Origin: Parvularcula mediterranea
GTDB taxonomy: Bacteria; Pseudomonadota; Alphaproteobacteria; Caulobacterales; Parvularculaceae
Direction: 5' to 3'
Assembly: GCF_013085255.1 (NCBI RefSeq)
Contig: NZ_JABFCX010000002.1
Span: 1,602,501 to 1,666,500, forward strand
DNA length: 64,000 nt
A program made the translations under genes and the position numbers. The notes under the pieces were generated by a model that was given only the letters and a program-made list of their open reading frames with translations, did no database searches and was not told the DNA's origin. Shown here in pieces: positions 17,331 to 30,218 of the stretch (position 1 is the stretch's first letter; every line of letters begins with the position of its first letter).

Positions 17331-17408
17331 ATGTCCTTGCTGAAAGATCTCGCCGGATTCACCATCGTTATCAGTGTCATCGCCACGGCGATCACCGTCA
17401 TCGGCTAA
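17331..17408 (+). CDS. 25-residue single-TM microprotein, SidA-like SOS peptide
   Basis: ATG at 17331 with a strong GAGGGAG ribosome binding site six bases upstream, stop at 17406-17408. Residues 1-8 are short and mildly charged (Lys5, Asp6); residues 9-25 are an unbroken run of Ile, Val, Ala and Thr, enough to span the inner membrane. A LexA box precedes it. This matches the description of SidA, the 29-aa SOS-induced inner-membrane division inhibitor of Caulobacter, which acts on FtsW/FtsN. Homology cannot be shown at this length, so the role is inferred. dnaE starts 64 bases later and may be co-transcribed. Confidence 0.6.
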   Translation: MSLLKDLAGFTIVISVIATAITVIG

Positions 17409-17472
17409 GGCCGCGCTCCCTGTGGAGAATGAGGGTGCGCAGGGGGCTCCTGAATCGCCTACCGTATGGGCG

Positions 17473-20931
<3,459 letters not shown>

Positions 20932-20934
20932 GAA

Positions 20935-21043
20935 GCAACCCGCGGAGGGAGAGTTCCCTCAAGGGGTGGCAAACCCCGCGCCAGCGGCTAACTCACGGCG
21001 GTGTGGGCAGCCCGACGGCGGGTTGCCTTATCTTACGTAAGGA
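20935..21043 (+). promoter_or_regulatory. Possible structured RNA leader before fasciclin gene
   Basis: A 9-bp closing stem GCAACCCGC (20935-20943) with GCGGGTTGC (21018-21026) encloses two perfect hairpins: GAGGGA-gagt-TCCCTC (20945-20960) and GGGGT-ggcaa-ACCCC (20963-20977). It is followed by a palindrome CTTACGTAAG (21032-21041), where TAAGG of the ribosome binding site can pair with CCTTA (21026-21030). It matches no riboswitch class I can recognise. Confidence 0.4.
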
Positions 21044-21049
21044 TGCGCT

Positions 21050-21613
21050 ATGACCCCGTTTCGCCTGCTGTTTGCTTCGCTTCTCGCCCTTGGCGTCGCC
21101 GCCTGTGGAGGGTCCTCTGACGAGGCGAGCGATGCGGCCCAGGCCGGCGTCGCGGAAGAGCCTGCTGAGGAGCAGCTCGCTTCGACGCTCCTAGAGATCA
21201 TCCAGAGTGAAGCGCGTTTTTCCACCCTTGCAGCCGCATTGGATGCCGCTGACCTCGAGACGACCTTCGATACGGAAGGTCCTCTGACCCTGTTCGCACC
21301 AAGTAATGATGCATTTGGCAGCCTGCCCACAGGTTTCTCCGTGGACGTCCTGACGGCGCCTGAGAACCAGGCGCTGCTTCAACAGATCCTCGCCTACCAC
21401 GTGCTCGGCGAGCGTGTGACGTCGAGCGATATCACTGGTCAGCAGACGGAGGTACCGACTGTGGGCGGACCGATGCTGCGGATCGACGCTTCGGGCGAGA
21501 TCGTCATCATCGGCAGCGAACCCGCCACGGCGCTCGTCGTCGTGCCTGACATCGAGGCGCGCAATGGCGTCATTCACATCATCGACGGCGTGCTTCTTCC
21601 GCCTGCCGAGTAA
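21050..21613 (+). CDS. Fasciclin (FAS1)-domain lipoprotein
   Basis: 187 residues. The lipoprotein signal has lipobox V-A-A-C (residues 16-19), then an acidic Ala/Glu linker, then one FAS1 domain (about 45-187): F-S-T-L-A-A-A-L-D-A-A-D-L, T-L-F-A-P-S-N-D-A-F, I-L-A-Y-H-V-L-G and N-G-V-I-H-I-I-D-G-V-L-L-P. FAS1 domains mediate adhesion and matrix contacts at the cell surface. AAGGA lies six bases before the ATG. Its stop codon abuts that of the convergent purN. Confidence 0.9.
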   Translation: MTPFRLLFASLLALGVAACGGSSDEASDAAQAGVAEEPAEEQLASTLLEIIQSEARFSTLAAALDAADLETTFDTEGPLTLFAPSNDAFGSLPTGFSVDVLTAPENQALLQQILAYHVLGERVTSSDITGQQTEVPTVGGPMLRIDASGEIVIIGSEPATALVVVPDIEARNGVIHIIDGVLLPPAE

Positions 21614-22228
21614 TCAGACTTCGCGAAATGCGATGAGTATGCCGGGTTGGGGCAGGACATTTCCTGCTCCGCCAAGGCAGCGTGCGAGCGCGGCTGGGTA
21701 GAGGATGTGCTCGGCCTTCTGCACGCGCTCGGCGAGGGTGTCCGGCGTGTCGCCGGGCTCCACAGGCACGACGGCCTGACCGACGATCGGACCACCATCA
21801 AGCTCGGGCGTGACGTAGTGGACGGTGCAGCCCGAAACGGCGACCCGCGCTTCCAGCGCCTGCTCGTGGACGTGGAGGCCACGGAAGAGCGGCAGGAGCG
21901 AGGGGTGGATGTTCAGCATGCGCCCCGACCAGGCCTCGACGAAGCCTTGCGAGAGGACCCGCATGAACCCTGCGAGGCAGACGAACTCTGCGCCCGCGTG
22001 GATCAGTTCTTCCTGTACGGAAGCCTCGAAATCTTCACGGCTTTTGCCCTTGCTCGGGACCACGGCGACAGGGATGCCCGCATCGCTCGCGGTCTGAAGG
22101 CCAGCCGCATCGGCGCGGTTGGAAAGGACCAGTGCAACCTCGGCGGGGACCTCGCCGCGCTTTATCGCATCGAGGATGACGGCCATGTTCGAGCCGCGGC
22201 CTGAGATCAGGATGGCGATCTTCTTCAT
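21614..22228 (-). CDS. purN: Phosphoribosylglycinamide formyltransferase PurN
   Basis: 204 residues. It transfers formyl from 10-formyl-THF to GAR in de novo purine synthesis. The start [12 protein letters not shown] is the phosphate-binding strand, and N-I-H-P-S-L-L-P holds the catalytic Asn-His; G-C-T-V-H-Y-V and L-D-G-G-P-I follow. Its ATG overlaps the purM stop (ATGA), so the two are translationally coupled. Confidence 0.95.
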   Translation of the reverse strand: MKKIAILISGRGSNMAVILDAIKRGEVPAEVALVLSNRADAAGLQTASDAGIPVAVVPSKGKSREDFEASVQEELIHAGAEFVCLAGFMRVLSQGFVEAWSGRMLNIHPSLLPLFRGLHVHEQALEARVAVSGCTVHYVTPELDGGPIVGQAVVPVEPGDTPDTLAERVQKAEHILYPAALARCLGGAGNVLPQPGILIAFREV

Positions 22229-23217
22229 GCGTCTGTCAGCGTACCGATCACGAAGGAGCCCTCGGCTTTGGCGAGGACCTCGTCCGCCTTCTCCGCCGAC
22301 GCGATCAGGACCATGCCGACGCCGCAGTTGAAGACGGTCCTGAGCTCGGTATCCGACAGGTCGCCCGCCTTTTGCAGCCACTCGAAGAGCGGTGGCTTGG
22401 GCAATTTCTCGTCATCGAACGATGCCGCAAGACCGTCAGTCAGGACCCGCGGGACGTTCTCGATGAGGCCGCCACCGGTGATGTGCGCCATGCCCTTGAG
22501 GAGCCCGCCAGCGAGCAGGGGCTTGACCGCCTCAGCATAGATGATCGTCGGCGCAAGGAGCGCATCGCCCCAATTCTCACCCCACGGAGCGTCGGCGGAG
22601 AGGTCCACGTTCTGCTCCGCGATCAGCTTGCGTATGAGGCTGTAGCCGTTGGAGTGGGCACCGGAGGAGGAGAGCGCGATCATGACATCGCCCGCCTTCA
22701 TCTGATCCATCACGGGCAGAATGGCAGAGCGTTCGACCGCGCCGACGCAGAAGCCTGACAGGTCGAAGTGTCCGTCTGCGTAAAAGCCGGGCATCTCGGC
22801 CGTCTCACCGCCGATCAGCGCAGCGCCTGCCTGGCGGCAGCCCTCAGCGACCGAACCGATGACGGAGGAGGCTGCGTCCTGGTCGAGCTTACCCGTCGCA
22901 AAATAGTCGAGGAAGAAGAGCGGCTCTGCGCCCTGAACGAGGACGTCATTGGCGCACATGGCGACGAGGTCGATGCCGATGCCGTCCAGCTTCCCGGTTT
23001 CGATCGCGAGGAGCAGCTTCGTGCCCACGCCGTCGGTACCAGAGACAAGAATCGGATCGTCGAACCCAGCGGCTTTCAAGTCGAAAAGTCCGCCAAACCC
23101 GCCGAGATCGGCGGCGGCGCCGGGACGGCGCGTGGCGGCTGCTAAGGGGCTGATGCGCTTCACGAGCGCATTGCCGGCGTCGATGTCGACACCGGCCTTT
23201 TTGTAGGCATCGGTCAT
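22225..23217 (-). CDS. purM: Phosphoribosylformylglycinamidine cyclo-ligase PurM
   Basis: 330 residues. An ATP-dependent AIR synthetase making aminoimidazole ribotide. Family blocks are seen in order: [48 protein letters not shown] and [10 protein letters not shown]. First gene of the purM-purN pair; divergent from the DUF2066 gene across 116 bp. Confidence 0.95.
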   Translation of the reverse strand: MTDAYKKAGVDIDAGNALVKRISPLAAATRRPGAAADLGGFGGLFDLKAAGFDDPILVSGTDGVGTKLLLAIETGKLDGIGIDLVAMCANDVLVQGAEPLFFLDYFATGKLDQDAASSVIGSVAEGCRQAGAALIGGETAEMPGFYADGHFDLSGFCVGAVERSAILPVMDQMKAGDVMIALSSSGAHSNGYSLIRKLIAEQNVDLSADAPWGENWGDALLAPTIIYAEAVKPLLAGGLLKGMAHITGGGLIENVPRVLTDGLAASFDDEKLPKPPLFEWLQKAGDLSDTELRTVFNCGVGMVLIASAEKADEVLAKAEGSFVIGTLTDA

Positions 23218-23333
23218 GGCGCCCGATAGGCGGAAACGGCCCCCTCGTGAAGACCTGTCAAACTGGCTGTTAGCAGTCGCCCTTTAGGGCAGGCGGTGCT
23301 AGAGGAGGACAGGATCGCTCCGGGGACCGCTTG

Positions 23334-24746
23334 ATGCTGCGTTTTTTCGCCCTTTTTTCCGTTGTTTTGAGCCTTCTGCCTGCCTTTGCGCAGGACGTTT
23401 TCACCGTCGCGGAGGTGCCTGTGGCTGCGCAGGCGAAGTCCGCTGCGGAGGCCCAGGAACAGGCCCGTGACCTTGGACGCAGGCAGGCGCTGGACCTTCT
23501 GCTGCGCCGTCTCGTGTCGGAAGAGGACTGGATCTACCTGCCGAACCTCGCTGAGGAGCTTGAGGCCGAGGCAGTTACGACCCCGCGGGCCGAGACTTAC
23601 GACATCTACGATCCCAATTCGGTCGAGGCGCAGCTTCCGACGAAGCAGCCGCTCTCCCTAACGGAGCAGCAGATTCGCTCGTTCGAGATGGAGACCAACG
23701 TCTTCAACGAAAAGTCGTCGGGAACGACCTACCGGGCGCAGATCACCTACCGGTTCAAGCCCGATGCGATTCGAAACATCCTGCGCGGCGCGCGGCTTCC
23801 TTACTCTGAGGAGCAAGCGCGACGGGTGTTGATCCTGCCGGTGCTGAGGACCGCGAACGACACCTATCTCTGGGAAGCGAAGAACCCCTGGGCGCGGGCG
23901 TGGCTGGCAAGACCGCTGGTCAACGAGCTGACGCCTATGGAGCTGCCTCAGGGCGACGTCATCGACACCCAAGCGATTACCGCTGACGAAGCTGCGAACC
24001 TGAACGGCGCTGCGCTGCGGGCATTTGCTGAGCGCTATACCGCCAGCAAGATCTACCTCGCCAAGGGCGACCTTCAGGAAGTGAACGGTGAGTTCCGCCT
24101 GCGAGTCCGCCTGATCGATGCCACGCCGCCCTCGCTCAATGCCTCAGGCCCTCAGACCTCGGCCATCGGAACAGAGGTCGTGGACCTCTTCTTCCGGGGC
24201 AAGGATGACGATTTCCCTGCGCTCGCCCGCCGTGCGGTGGAGAGCACCGTGGCCCGCCACTCGGCAAGCTGGAAGCGCCGGACGCTGGTCGACTACAGCC
24301 AGCAGCGGACCTTCGACCTCACGGCCTGGTTCAACACCCAGGCCGCCTGGTCGCACATTCAGGACGCGATCAACGATTCCGCGCTGGTTCAGGATGCTGA
24401 GACCCAGGCCTTCAGCAACGCGAACGCGATCATGATGCTGACGGTCGTCGGCGCCGAAGAGCAGTTCTCCCTCGCCATGCGTGAGCGTGACCTGACCGTC
24501 TGGCAGGACCGCTCTGAGCGCTGGCACATCGCCGAGACAGATCTTGCTTCGGTCCTGATGACGCGGACCGAGCCGCTGACCACGGACATCGACGAGGAAG
24601 TCGAGCGTCGCCGGGGTCTTGGCCGCTTCTTCGGTCGCCGGGGCAATCGCGATGACCGGGCCGATGAGCCAGAAGCCGAGGACACGTCCGAGGCTGAAAT
24701 CCCCGAGCTCCCCGACGATCTCTTCGGTGATGACGGCGGACGATAA
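23334..24746 (+). CDS. DUF2066 exported protein
   Basis: 470 residues. Signal peptide about 1-20 (M-L-R-F-F-A-L-F core, F-A-Q end), then the DUF2066 fold with an R-R-Q-A-L-D-L-L-L-R-R-L-V motif, and a C-terminal acidic/basic linker after residue 425. DUF2066 proteins sit upstream of hdaA in many alphaproteobacteria; function unknown, periplasmic. Both TTG (23331) and ATG (23334) are possible; the ATG is preferred. Begins a run continuing with hdaA, ppk and ppx. Confidence 0.8.
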   Translation: MLRFFALFSVVLSLLPAFAQDVFTVAEVPVAAQAKSAAEAQEQARDLGRRQALDLLLRRLVSEEDWIYLPNLAEELEAEAVTTPRAETYDIYDPNSVEAQLPTKQPLSLTEQQIRSFEMETNVFNEKSSGTTYRAQITYRFKPDAIRNILRGARLPYSEEQARRVLILPVLRTANDTYLWEAKNPWARAWLARPLVNELTPMELPQGDVIDTQAITADEAANLNGAALRAFAERYTASKIYLAKGDLQEVNGEFRLRVRLIDATPPSLNASGPQTSAIGTEVVDLFFRGKDDDFPALARRAVESTVARHSASWKRRTLVDYSQQRTFDLTAWFNTQAAWSHIQDAINDSALVQDAETQAFSNANAIMMLTVVGAEEQFSLAMRERDLTVWQDRSERWHIAETDLASVLMTRTEPLTTDIDEEVERRRGLGRFFGRRGNRDDRADEPEAEDTSEAEIPELPDDLFGDDGGR

Positions 24747-24747
24747 G

Positions 24748-25398
24748 ATGGGGGCGGCAGTGCAACCCGCGCTGCCCTTCAAGCCGCGTATCGACGAGCA
24801 GCCGCCTTATCGGCCGAGCCCGCAGCAGCTGGCTGCCGAGAGCGGCCTACTCCGTCAGTTCGAGGCTTTCGGCAGGGCGGTTGGCGGCCTGACTTCGGTC
24901 ATTCTGACAGGCCCGGCAGAGGCCGGGAAAACGCGCCTCCTCGAGGAGCTCCTGCTCTCCGGCCGCGCGACGGAGTTCGAGGTGCTGACCGTCGCCGAAG
25001 TCGCGCCGCTGGAGCTTTTCGCTGAGATCAACCGCTGCGCCTCGGCGGGGATGGCGCTCGTGCTCGAAGCGCGCCAGCCGGTCAGCCGTTGGTATCAGGA
25101 CCGCGAAGACGAAGTGCCGCCTGACCTGACCTCACGCCTTGGCGCGCTGCCGGTCGTCACCGTCGAGCGTCCCGGAGTGGAGGGCTTGCTGCCGGCGCTC
25201 GTCGCTGACCTCGACGCGCATGGGCATCGGCTGAACGAGAGCGAGGCCGCATGGGTTGCAGGCGAGCTTCCCCGCTCCATGGCTGCGCCTCGCCGTTTCT
25301 GTCGCGCTCTTGATCGTGCAGGGGGCAAGGAACCCCGTCGGGCCCTGTTGCAGTGGGCGGTGGAACAAGCTCATCTCCGCCCCGAATCACCAGACTGA
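24748..25398 (+). CDS. hdaA: HdaA, DnaA regulatory-inactivation AAA+ protein
   Basis: 216 residues. HdaA with the beta clamp promotes DnaA-ATP hydrolysis and prevents over-initiation of replication. The N-terminus has Q-P-A-L-P-F, matching the clamp-binding Q-x-x-L-x-F peptide; Walker A is [15 protein letters not shown] and a C-terminal four-helix lid follow. The Walker B region reads L-V-L-E-A-R, weaker than usual, as in other Hda proteins. Starts just after the DUF2066 stop; an ATG at 24730 overlapping that gene is the alternative. Confidence 0.8.
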   Translation: MGAAVQPALPFKPRIDEQPPYRPSPQQLAAESGLLRQFEAFGRAVGGLTSVILTGPAEAGKTRLLEELLLSGRATEFEVLTVAEVAPLELFAEINRCASAGMALVLEARQPVSRWYQDREDEVPPDLTSRLGALPVVTVERPGVEGLLPALVADLDAHGHRLNESEAAWVAGELPRSMAAPRRFCRALDRAGGKEPRRALLQWAVEQAHLRPESPD

Positions 25399-25412
25399 GA
25401 ACGAGGATTGAC

Positions 25413-27584
25413 GTGAGCGCCACGCCGAATGACCAGCAACCAGCCGCCATCACGATGGAAAGCCCTGAGCGCTTCATCAACCGGGAGCTGAGCTGGCTCG
25501 ATTTCAACGATCGGGTGCTCGACGAAGCGAACAATGAGAACCAGCCTCTTCTGGAGCGCCTGCGGTTCCTTTCGATCTCGGCCAGCAACCTCGATGAGTT
25601 CTTCATGGTGCGCGTTGCAGGCCTCGCGGGACAGGTCTCGAGCGGGGTCACGAGCCGCAGCAAGGAAGGCTACAGCCCCTCGCGGCAACTGCGCCTGATC
25701 AACGAGCGGGCCGGCCAGCTGATGGGACGCCAGCAAGACACCTGGCGCGACCTGCGCGGGCAGCTCGCCGCGGAGGGCGTGGAGCTTGTTGGGCCCGAAG
25801 GTCTAACGGTAGAGGAAGCGGCGTGGCTGGAAGAGGAGTTCCTCGGGAACATCTTCCCTGTGCTAACGCCACTGGCCCTCGACCCAGCGCATCCGTTTCC
25901 GTTCATCCCGAACCTTGGCTTCGTGCTCTGCTATGAGCTCAAGGGTCAGATGGGCGATCTGACGGCGCTCATCCCTGTACCGAGCAAAGTCAAGCGTTTC
26001 GTCCGCCTGCCGAACGTCTCCGAACGGACGGACGGCAAGCCGCGGGTGCGGTTCATCACCCTTGAAAAGACCATCTCGCACTTCCTCCACCACGTCTTCC
26101 CCGAGCGCTCCATCGCCGCCTCTGGTGCATTCCGCGTGATCCGGGACAGCGATGTCGAGATCGAGGATGAGGCCGAAGATCTCGTCCAGCAGTTCGAAAC
26201 CATGCTGCGCCGCCGGCGCAGGGGCGACGTCATTCGCCTGACCATGGACAAGGAGATGCCCGAAGAGCTGCGCGAGCTCGTCGGCTCGAAGCTCGATGTC
26301 GAGAGCAGCGCCTTCGTGCTTGTCGATGGGCTTCTGGGCCTCGCGCAAACCTCGGAGATGATCCCTTCGGACAGGCAGGACCTGCTGTTCGAACCCTTCG
26401 AGGCGAGGTTCCCCGAGCGGATCCGCGAGCACAATATGGACTGCTTCTCGGCTATCCGTGCCAAGGATATTGTTGTCCACCATCCGTATGAAGACTTTGA
26501 TGTTGTCGTGCAGTTCCTCAAACAGGCCGCCGCCGACCCGAACGTCATCGCGATCAAGCAGACACTCTACAGGACGTCGAAGGACTCACCCATCATCAGT
26601 GCCCTGGTCGAAGCGGCTGAGTCCGGAAAGAACGTGACCGCCCTTGTCGAGCTGAAGGCCCGGTTTGACGAGGAAGCAAACATCCAGTGGGCGCGGGCGC
26701 TCGAACGCGCCGGGGTCAACGTGGTCTACGGTTTCGTCGACTACAAGACCCACAGCAAGCTGAGCTATGTCGTCCGCCGGGAGGGGGAGCAGACCCGCTC
26801 CTACGTCCATATCGGCACCGGCAACTATCACCAGTTTACGGCCAAGGTGTATACGGACATTTCGCTCTTCACCTGCGACGAGCGTATCGCCAAGGACACG
26901 GCGCGTGTCTTCAACTACGTCACAGGTTACGCCGCTCCCAAGGAGTTCGAGCACTTCGCCATCGCGCCGGTGAACCTGCGCGAGACCTTCGAGCAGCTGA
27001 TTGCCGACGAGATCGAGCATGTGCGCGCCGGTCGCCCCGGCGGGATCTGGGCAAAGATGAACTCGCTGGTCGATGGCGACATGATCGATCGCCTTTACGA
27101 AGCGAGCCAGGCCGGGGTTCAGATCGATCTGATCATCAGGGGTATCTGCTGCCTTCGCCCCGGCGTTCCGGGTCTCTCCGAGAACATCAGGGTCAAGAGT
27201 ATTGTCGGTCGTTACCTCGAGCACTCGCGGATCTTCTGTTTTGGCGCGGGAGAGCCTCTCCCGTCTGATGATGCGAAGGTGTTTATCTCATCAGCGGACT
27301 GGATGCCGCGTAACCTCAACCGCCGGGTTGAAGTCCTCTGTCCTGTGACCAACGAAACGACGCACAACCAGATCCTCGACCAGATCATGGTCGCGAACCT
27401 CAAGGATAATGTGCAGAGCTGGACGCTAGGATCTGATGGTCAGTACACCCGCGTCCAACCTGAAGAGGGCCGTGAGCCGTTCAGTACGCAAGACCACTTC
27501 ATGACCAACCCGTCTCTCTCAGGTCGCGGCACAGCGCTCAAGGAACGCCCGCCTATGGCCTTGAAAGTGAGGAGCGATAGCTGA
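25413..27584 (+). CDS. ppk: Polyphosphate kinase 1
   Basis: 723 residues from a GTG at 25413 with GAGGA six bases upstream. PPK1 makes polyphosphate from ATP. The opening [29 protein letters not shown], and [10 protein letters not shown] (with the phosphorylated His) are typical, as is [13 protein letters not shown] near the end. It ends within the ppx start (TGATG), so synthesis and breakdown enzymes are coupled. Confidence 0.95.
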   Translation: MSATPNDQQPAAITMESPERFINRELSWLDFNDRVLDEANNENQPLLERLRFLSISASNLDEFFMVRVAGLAGQVSSGVTSRSKEGYSPSRQLRLINERAGQLMGRQQDTWRDLRGQLAAEGVELVGPEGLTVEEAAWLEEEFLGNIFPVLTPLALDPAHPFPFIPNLGFVLCYELKGQMGDLTALIPVPSKVKRFVRLPNVSERTDGKPRVRFITLEKTISHFLHHVFPERSIAASGAFRVIRDSDVEIEDEAEDLVQQFETMLRRRRRGDVIRLTMDKEMPEELRELVGSKLDVESSAFVLVDGLLGLAQTSEMIPSDRQDLLFEPFEARFPERIREHNMDCFSAIRAKDIVVHHPYEDFDVVVQFLKQAAADPNVIAIKQTLYRTSKDSPIISALVEAAESGKNVTALVELKARFDEEANIQWARALERAGVNVVYGFVDYKTHSKLSYVVRREGEQTRSYVHIGTGNYHQFTAKVYTDISLFTCDERIAKDTARVFNYVTGYAAPKEFEHFAIAPVNLRETFEQLIADEIEHVRAGRPGGIWAKMNSLVDGDMIDRLYEASQAGVQIDLIIRGICCLRPGVPGLSENIRVKSIVGRYLEHSRIFCFGAGEPLPSDDAKVFISSADWMPRNLNRRVEVLCPVTNETTHNQILDQIMVANLKDNVQSWTLGSDGQYTRVQPEEGREPFSTQDHFMTNPSLSGRGTALKERPPMALKVRSDS

Positions 27585-29092
27585 TGCCCCACTGGCCGCG
27601 CCGCGCCGTCGTTGATATCGGATCCAACTCGGTCCGCCTCGTGATCTTTTCCGGCCCTCCGAGGGTACCGGTGACCATCACCAACGAGAAAGCGCTTTGC
27701 GGCCTAGGCGACAGGGAATCGGACACGGGCAACTTGCGAGCCGACGCCATGGAGCGAGCGCTGGCGATCCTCCGACGGTTCCGGGTCCTGGTCGAGACGG
27801 AAGCGCCAGAGACCCTCGAAGTGTTTGCGACGGCAGCTGTTCGAGATGCTCCGAACGGGGAGGGCTTCCTCCAGGCTATCCGCAAGATCGGGTTTTCGCC
27901 GCGTCTTCTTCCGGGTGAGGAGGAAGCGCGGCTTGCGGGCCTCGGTATCCTCTGTAGCGCACCAGAAATCCTTAGGGAGGGCCGTCCTGCCATCGGTGGC
28001 GACCTCGGCGGCGGTAGCCTCGATATGAGCCTTCTGGGCGGTGATGCGGGAGATGTGACGGAGACAACGAGCCTCCCCATCGGATCCCTGCGTATGCTGA
28101 CGGAATTCGGTGACGATCACGACGCAGCGCGGAAGCTTGCGCAGCGCAATTTTGGGGAGATGCCGTGGCTCAAGAGCCTTCGCGATCCACGTCTCTATGT
28201 CGTTGGTGGATCCTGGCGGGCGATTGCTCGCGTCGCGATGCATCAGGCCGAGCACCCGGTCCCGATACTCGACCACTACACGATGTCGGCGGATCAGGCG
28301 CTCGAGGTTTGTCGCCTCGTCGAGGAGACCGATCCTGAAGACCTCGGCAAGATCAGCGGTGTGCAGAAGAAACGCGTCCCGACCCTTCCGATGGCGGCCA
28401 TCGTGCTGCGTGAACTGATCAACTACGCAGAGGCGTCGGACGTTTGCGTCAGTGCGTGCGGCGTTCGTGAAGGCCTTCTGTTCGACCGGCTGCCGGGGAC
28501 ACTGCGTGCTACGGAACCGCTTTTTGCGCTCGCAGACGATCTGGCGGACAGGCTTTCCGGTGGGCGCAAGCCCCGAGCGAGCGCAGTCTGCAGCTTCGTC
28601 GATCCACTTTTTGAAGACAGCGAAGCCATGCGCAGGCTGCGTGTTGCGAGCGCCAAGATGATCCGCATGGGGAACATGACGCACCCTGACCGCCGGTCAG
28701 ATCATGCAGCCGCGACGATCATGGCTGGACCATTCCTAGGCATTGATCATCTTGAAAGGGCGCTCCTGACCGTGATGGTCAAGTCGCGGTTCCAAGGATC
28801 GATATCGAAGTCGGACCCTGTCGTGCCTATCGACCTGATCAGTGATGAGCTCATGGACTACGCCGTCCGTGTCGGGCTCGCTCACCGGCTTGCTGCATCG
28901 CTCCGCATGCCGCTCTTTCAGGAGGAGAGCGGCTTCAGGATCGAGCGGCTTGATGACCGGATCGTCCTGCATGTGGATGATGACGTCGCGGACTTCGTGG
29001 CCGAGACTGCTGTCAAAGACTTCGACAAGCTCGCCTCGGCTTTCTCCTTGCCCGGAGAGATCGTCAATCAGTCTGGTGATCGACGAGTTTGA
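27584..29092 (+). CDS. ppx: Ppx/GppA-family exopolyphosphatase
   Basis: 502 residues, overlapping the ppk stop by one base. It removes phosphate from polyphosphate and/or pppGpp. ASKHA-fold blocks: V-V-D-I-G-S-N-S-V-R-L-V, A-T-A-A-V-R-D-A, G-D-L-G-G-G-S-L-D, V-G-G-S-W-R-A-I-A-R, G-V-R-E-G-L-L; a C-terminal HD-like helical region follows. The last 29 bases overlap the 3' end of convergent rnd, so the two transcripts are antisense there. Confidence 0.9.
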   Translation: MPHWPRRAVVDIGSNSVRLVIFSGPPRVPVTITNEKALCGLGDRESDTGNLRADAMERALAILRRFRVLVETEAPETLEVFATAAVRDAPNGEGFLQAIRKIGFSPRLLPGEEEARLAGLGILCSAPEILREGRPAIGGDLGGGSLDMSLLGGDAGDVTETTSLPIGSLRMLTEFGDDHDAARKLAQRNFGEMPWLKSLRDPRLYVVGGSWRAIARVAMHQAEHPVPILDHYTMSADQALEVCRLVEETDPEDLGKISGVQKKRVPTLPMAAIVLRELINYAEASDVCVSACGVREGLLFDRLPGTLRATEPLFALADDLADRLSGGRKPRASAVCSFVDPLFEDSEAMRRLRVASAKMIRMGNMTHPDRRSDHAAATIMAGPFLGIDHLERALLTVMVKSRFQGSISKSDPVVPIDLISDELMDYAVRVGLAHRLAASLRMPLFQEESGFRIERLDDRIVLHVDDDVADFVAETAVKDFDKLASAFSLPGEIVNQSGDRRV

Positions 29093-30218
29093 CGCGCCGG
29101 CCATCAAGGCTGAGTGCAAGTTCGCCGTTCTTGAGGCGCAGCGCCATCTCGCCGAACACCTCGTGCCGCCAGCCCTTGAGGGCGGGGATATCGGCCTGAT
29201 CACTGAGCGCGAGTGCGTCGAGATCAGAGGAGCTTGCAAGCAGCTTCGGCGCCACCTCATGCTTCTCGCATTGACGCTTCAGCAGCACGCGGAGGAGGTC
29301 GACGACATCCGGCGGGGCCTGCTCGCGTGAGCGGGTCGCAAGCTTCGGTAGTTCTTCGTGCGGAATGGCGATGCCTTCCGCCACAGCCTCGAGGAGCCCT
29401 TTGGCCATCGCCGAGCGCTCGAAACCCTGGGGTACAGAACGCAGAGCGCCTAGCTCCTTGACCGAGCCTGGCCGGGCCCGACCAACTTCGAAAATGACGT
29501 CGTCCTTGATGATCCGTGCACGGGGGACGTTGCGCTGCTGCGCTTCGCGTTCGCGCCACTCGGCGATCTTCATCAGGGGGCCGAGTTCTTTTGGCCTCAC
29601 GTTGCGCATCTTGAGACGCTTCCATGCCTCGGTGGGCTCCGTGCGGTAGAGCTCGATGTCGTAGAGCTGCTGCAGCTCCTCCTCGACCCACGGACTGCGG
29701 CCGGTCTCGTCGAGGCGCTTGCGCAGGGCCTCGTAGACATCGCGAAGGTGCGTGACATCGCCGAGGGCATAGGTGAGCTGCTTGTCCGACAGCGGCCTGC
29801 GCGACCAGTCGGTGAACCGGCTGCCCTTGTCGACTTGGTGGCCGGTCAGATCACGGACGAGCGGCTCGTAACCGACCTGGTCACCGAAGCCGAAGACCAT
29901 CGCTGCGATCTGTGTGTCGAAGAGTGGCTTGGGGATTTCCCCTGAGAGGTGGACGAAGATTTCGAGGTCCTGCCTTGCGGCGTGGAAGACCTTCACCGTC
30001 GCTTCGTGCTGCATCAGCTCGAAGAAGGAAGCGAGGTCGATGCCTTCCGCCAGCGGGTCAATGATGACGGCTTCGTTCGTCGTCGCCGCCTGAATGAGAC
30101 AGAGCTGGGCGTAGTAAGTCTTTTCACGGAGGAATTCGGTGTCCACCGTGACGTAGTCGAACGATTTTGCGCGCTCGCAGAAGCCTTTCAGCTCCTCCGT
30201 GTCGGTGATGACTTTCAT
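29064..30218 (-). CDS. rnd: Ribonuclease D
   Basis: 384 residues. A 3'-5' exonuclease of tRNA and stable-RNA ends. DEDD residues: V-D-T-E-F near 26-29, H-A-A-R-Q-D in the second block and Y-A-L-G-D-V with its downstream Asp; HRDC domains follow. Last gene of a tyrS-prmA-rnd run with 4-base ATGA overlaps, and convergent with ppx. Confidence 0.95.
   Translation of the reverse strand: MKVITDTEELKGFCERAKSFDYVTVDTEFLREKTYYAQLCLIQAATTNEAVIIDPLAEGIDLASFFELMQHEATVKVFHAARQDLEIFVHLSGEIPKPLFDTQIAAMVFGFGDQVGYEPLVRDLTGHQVDKGSRFTDWSRRPLSDKQLTYALGDVTHLRDVYEALRKRLDETGRSPWVEEELQQLYDIELYRTEPTEAWKRLKMRNVRPKELGPLMKIAEWREREAQQRNVPRARIIKDDVIFEVGRARPGSVKELGALRSVPQGFERSAMAKGLLEAVAEGIAIPHEELPKLATRSREQAPPDVVDLLRVLLKRQCEKHEVAPKLLASSSDLDALALSDQADIPALKGWRHEVFGEMALRLKNGELALSLDGRRVKLVDHQTD

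Noticed and set aside
20935-21027. Cyclic-di-GMP riboswitch resemblance
   Set aside because: The GGGTTGCC end is similar, but the GNACGCAAAGCC core of that riboswitch is absent.
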